In this document: one piece after another, positions 62,399-64,000 of the stretch
How positions within the stretch are numbered: position 1 is the stretch's first letter
How the letters are laid out: the number at the start of each line of letters is the position of its first letter
Assembly (NCBI RefSeq): GCF_003151075.1
Contig: NZ_CP029482.1
Coordinates: 4,278,001-4,342,000, forward strand
From: Pseudomonas sp. 31-12
Lineage (GTDB): Bacteria; Pseudomonadota; Gammaproteobacteria; Pseudomonadales; Pseudomonadaceae
DNA length: 64,000 nucleotides
Direction of reading: 5' to 3'
Made by a program: the position numbers and the translations under genes
Notes under the pieces: model-generated
Database searches by the model: none
Seen by the model: the letters and a program-made list of their open reading frames with translations, nothing else
Told to the model about the DNA's origin: nothing

Positions 62399-63346
62399 AT
62401 GCTTGTGTTGGTTGTCCTTATCGCGGTTTTTGTAGCCTGGAGCTGGCTGAGTTATCCGGCCATCGGTTACTGGCTCTATGACCTGAACATGGCCATGGAG
62501 GCCAAGCTGTATCGGCTGCACAAAATCGTCGTACCGATCACGGAAATGACCGTCTCGACCTGGCAAGGCGGGCCGTACGAAGCGTCCAGCAGTGTGCTGA
62601 TGCTGCACGGCTACAGCGCCGACAAGAACGTCTGGCTGCGCTTCGCCCGGCACTTTGTCGGCAACTATCGAGTCATCATCCCCGACATCGCCGGCCATGG
62701 CGAAACCGGGTTCAAGGCCGGTGGCGGCTACGACATCCCGCTGCAGGCCAAGCGGATGATCCAGTTGCTGGACGTTTGCGGGGTCGAGAAAGTCCATGTG
62801 ATCGGCAACTCGATGGGCGGCTACATCGCGGCGTGGTTGGCGGCGACTTACCCGGACCGGATTGCCTCCGTCGCCCTGATCGACCCGGCTGGCGTCACCG
62901 CCCCCGAGGCCAGTGACCTGGAGCGGCATCTGGCCAAGGGGCACAACCCGTTTCTGATTCACTCACGGGAAGAATTCCGGCGCCTCTATGCCATGACCAT
63001 GGCCGAACCACCGTGGGTGCCCGGCGTGGTGCTGGATGCTATTGCCCAGCGTTATGAACAGAGTCGCGATGAGCTGGAAGAAATCTTCAACGACTTCCGC
63101 GCCAGCCCGCCGATGGAGCCCAAACTGCCCGACATCAAGTGCCCGGCGCTGCTGCTGTGGGGGCACAAGGACCGCTTGATCGATGTCAGCAGCGTGGCGG
63201 TGTGGAGTAAAGGCATCGCGGATTTGCGTGTGGACATCTGGGACCACATTGGCCATATGCCGATGGTCGAACAACCGGCCAATACGGCGCGGTTGTATGG
63301 GGAGTTTTTGGGGTCGCTGCGCTCGGAAAGCCGTTCGCACCTGTAA
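62399..63346 (+). CDS. Membrane-anchored alpha/beta hydrolase (esterase)
   Basis: 315 residues, AAGGAAG upstream. An N-terminal hydrophobic segment (MLVLVVLIAVFVAWSWLSYP) acts as a membrane anchor. Alpha/beta hydrolase catalytic residues: S138 in GNSMGG, D258 in WGHKDRLID and H286 in IGHMPMVEQP, with oxyanion HGYSADKNVW (70-79). Second gene of the BVMO operon; probably hydrolyses the ester or lactone product. Similar to EstF1-type enzymes. Confidence 0.88.
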   Translation: MLVLVVLIAVFVAWSWLSYPAIGYWLYDLNMAMEAKLYRLHKIVVPITEMTVSTWQGGPYEASSSVLMLHGYSADKNVWLRFARHFVGNYRVIIPDIAGHGETGFKAGGGYDIPLQAKRMIQLLDVCGVEKVHVIGNSMGGYIAAWLAATYPDRIASVALIDPAGVTAPEASDLERHLAKGHNPFLIHSREEFRRLYAMTMAEPPWVPGVVLDAIAQRYEQSRDELEEIFNDFRASPPMEPKLPDIKCPALLLWGHKDRLIDVSSVAVWSKGIADLRVDIWDHIGHMPMVEQPANTARLYGEFLGSLRSESRSHL

Positions 63347-63366
63347 TCCCCGCGCCATGCAGCTGC

Positions 63367-63507
63367 CCTGTGGCGAGGGGGCTTGCCCCCGTTCGGCTGC
63401 GAAGCAGTCGCAAAACCTGAACGCACGGTCTATCTGATGCACCGCGTTGTTTGAATTCACGACTGCTTCGCAGCCGAACGCAGCCTCGCGCTGCTCGGCA
63501 GCTGCTA
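63367..63507. repeat. REP pair (GTGGCGAGGGGGCTTGCCCCC core)
   Basis: CCTGTGGCGAGGGGGCTTGC, later CAGCCGAACGCAGCCTCGC as diverged right end to about 63507; the same combination as the copy at 12.88-13.01 kb. Confidence 0.72.
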
Positions 63508-63630
63508 CACCGCCACGGTGAATGCAGTCCTTGGCAGAATGAAGTCCGTAAGATTCTTCGTTTGTCGGCGTTGCAGAAGGCTGCGATCTTTTCCCACATC
63601 CTTCTCGTTACCGCGCCAGGAATTTTTTTC

Positions 63631-64000
63631 ATGAACCACCCAAGCTTCGTCAGCCCTGACCTGATCCGCCAACGCTTCTCTAAAGCGATGTCCGACATGT
63701 ACCGCGAAGAAGTGCCGCTGTACGGCGCGCTGATGAACCTGGTGGAGGAGACCAACCGCCATGTGCTGGACAGCGATCCGCAGGTGGCCCGTCAACTGAA
63801 CAGCACCGGCGAAATCGAGCGGCTGGGCCTGGAGCGCCACGGCGCGATCCGCGTCGGCACTGCGGGAGAACTGGCCACCCTCGCCCGGCTGTTCGCGGTG
63901 ATGGGCATGCAACCCGTGGGCTATTACGACCTGACCCCGGCGGGCGTGCCGGTGCACTCCACCGCGTTTCGCGCCGTGCACGAAGCCGCCTTGCAAGTCA
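63631..64000 (+). CDS. DUF1338 (HglS-type) 2-oxoadipate dioxygenase/decarboxylase, N-terminal part
   Basis: The first 123 codons of a gene that continues beyond the right edge; AGGA precedes the ATG. MNHPSFVSPDLIRQRFSKAMSDMYREEVPLYGALMNLVEETN and AGVPVHSTAFRAVHEAALQ fit the DUF1338/VOC family. The proven member HglS of P. putida converts 2-oxoadipate to D-2-hydroxyglutarate in lysine breakdown. The metal-binding residues beyond the edge are not visible, so the substrate remains probable only. Confidence 0.85.
   Translation, partial: MNHPSFVSPDLIRQRFSKAMSDMYREEVPLYGALMNLVEETNRHVLDSDPQVARQLNSTGEIERLGLERHGAIRVGTAGELATLARLFAVMGMQPVGYYDLTPAGVPVHSTAFRAVHEAALQV

Noticed and set aside
9115..63507. 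Regularly recurring palindromes taken as a CRISPR or attachment site
   Set aside because: Spacing is irregular, elements lie between genes and are inverted pairs: typical REP/REPIN elements.

Overview
The window looks like chromosome of a Pseudomonas of the fluorescens group. The support is high GC, glycolate oxidase and dehydrocarnitine/acetoacetyl-CoA operons in their Pseudomonas order, Pseudomonas-restricted families (DUF2790), AruF/AruG-type acyltransferases, phosphatidylcholine synthase, and about nineteen REP/REPIN palindromes of the two usual Pseudomonas core types. I saw no tRNA, rRNA, CRISPR array, insertion sequence or prophage. It reads as metabolically rich accessory chromosome: 66 protein genes are called, of which two are cut by the window edges and one is frameshifted.

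Layout. 0-2.3 kb: amino-acid ABC uptake, with an aminotransferase fused to the transporter ATPase followed by its binding protein. 2.5-3.8 kb: two convergent lipoproteins sharing a terminator. 3.9-9.1 kb: glcC and glcDEFG (glycolate oxidase) with two FadR-type operators in the divergent promoter. 9.3-13.8 kb: small secreted protein, NDH-2-like dehydrogenase, a periplasmic D-Ala-D-Ala dipeptidase/L,D-transpeptidase fusion, DUF533 protein. 14-19.3 kb: phosphatidylcholine synthase, DUF488, GNAT, tandem universal stress protein, methyltransferase, DUF4242, AraC regulator. 19.3-23.6 kb: DipZ-like thiol-redox protein, a repeat-bearing secreted protein, DUF2790 and a two-component system. 23.7-25.8 kb: a three-gene phospholipid operon. 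26-29 kb: an MNIO (DUF692)/DUF2063 pair and a formamidase-like enzyme. 29.5-37 kb: methyltransferase, sirtuin, dhcR-dhcAB-atoB, oxidoreductase/LysR pair. 37-49 kb: mntH, DUF3833/chalcone-isomerase-like pair, transporters, esterase, deacylase, ABC binding protein, rhodanese/GlxA pair, cobF with a histidine phosphatase. 49.4-56.7 kb: RpiR-controlled cluster (isochorismatase-like hydrolase, glutamine-synthetase-like ligase, N-formylglutamate-amidohydrolase-like enzyme, APC permease, two arginine-succinyltransferase-like subunits). 57-64 kb: oxaloacetate decarboxylase-like protein, frameshifted M20 carboxypeptidase, MASE2-GGDEF cyclase, Baeyer-Villiger monooxygenase plus hydrolase, and the start of a DUF1338 (HglS-type) gene.

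The most interesting signals are: (1) the 49.5-56.7 kb cluster, whose enzyme set matches no pathway I know and suggests an undescribed amine/amino-acid catabolic route; (2) TGTATC direct repeats shared by the promoters of the two-component system, the formamidase and the MNIO pair, suggesting one regulon; (3) the MNIO/partner pair with no visible precursor peptide beside it; (4) two natural fusions (aminotransferase-ABC ATPase, VanX-type dipeptidase-L,D-transpeptidase); (5) a LitR/CarH-like palindrome pair upstream of the DUF3833/chalcone-isomerase operon.
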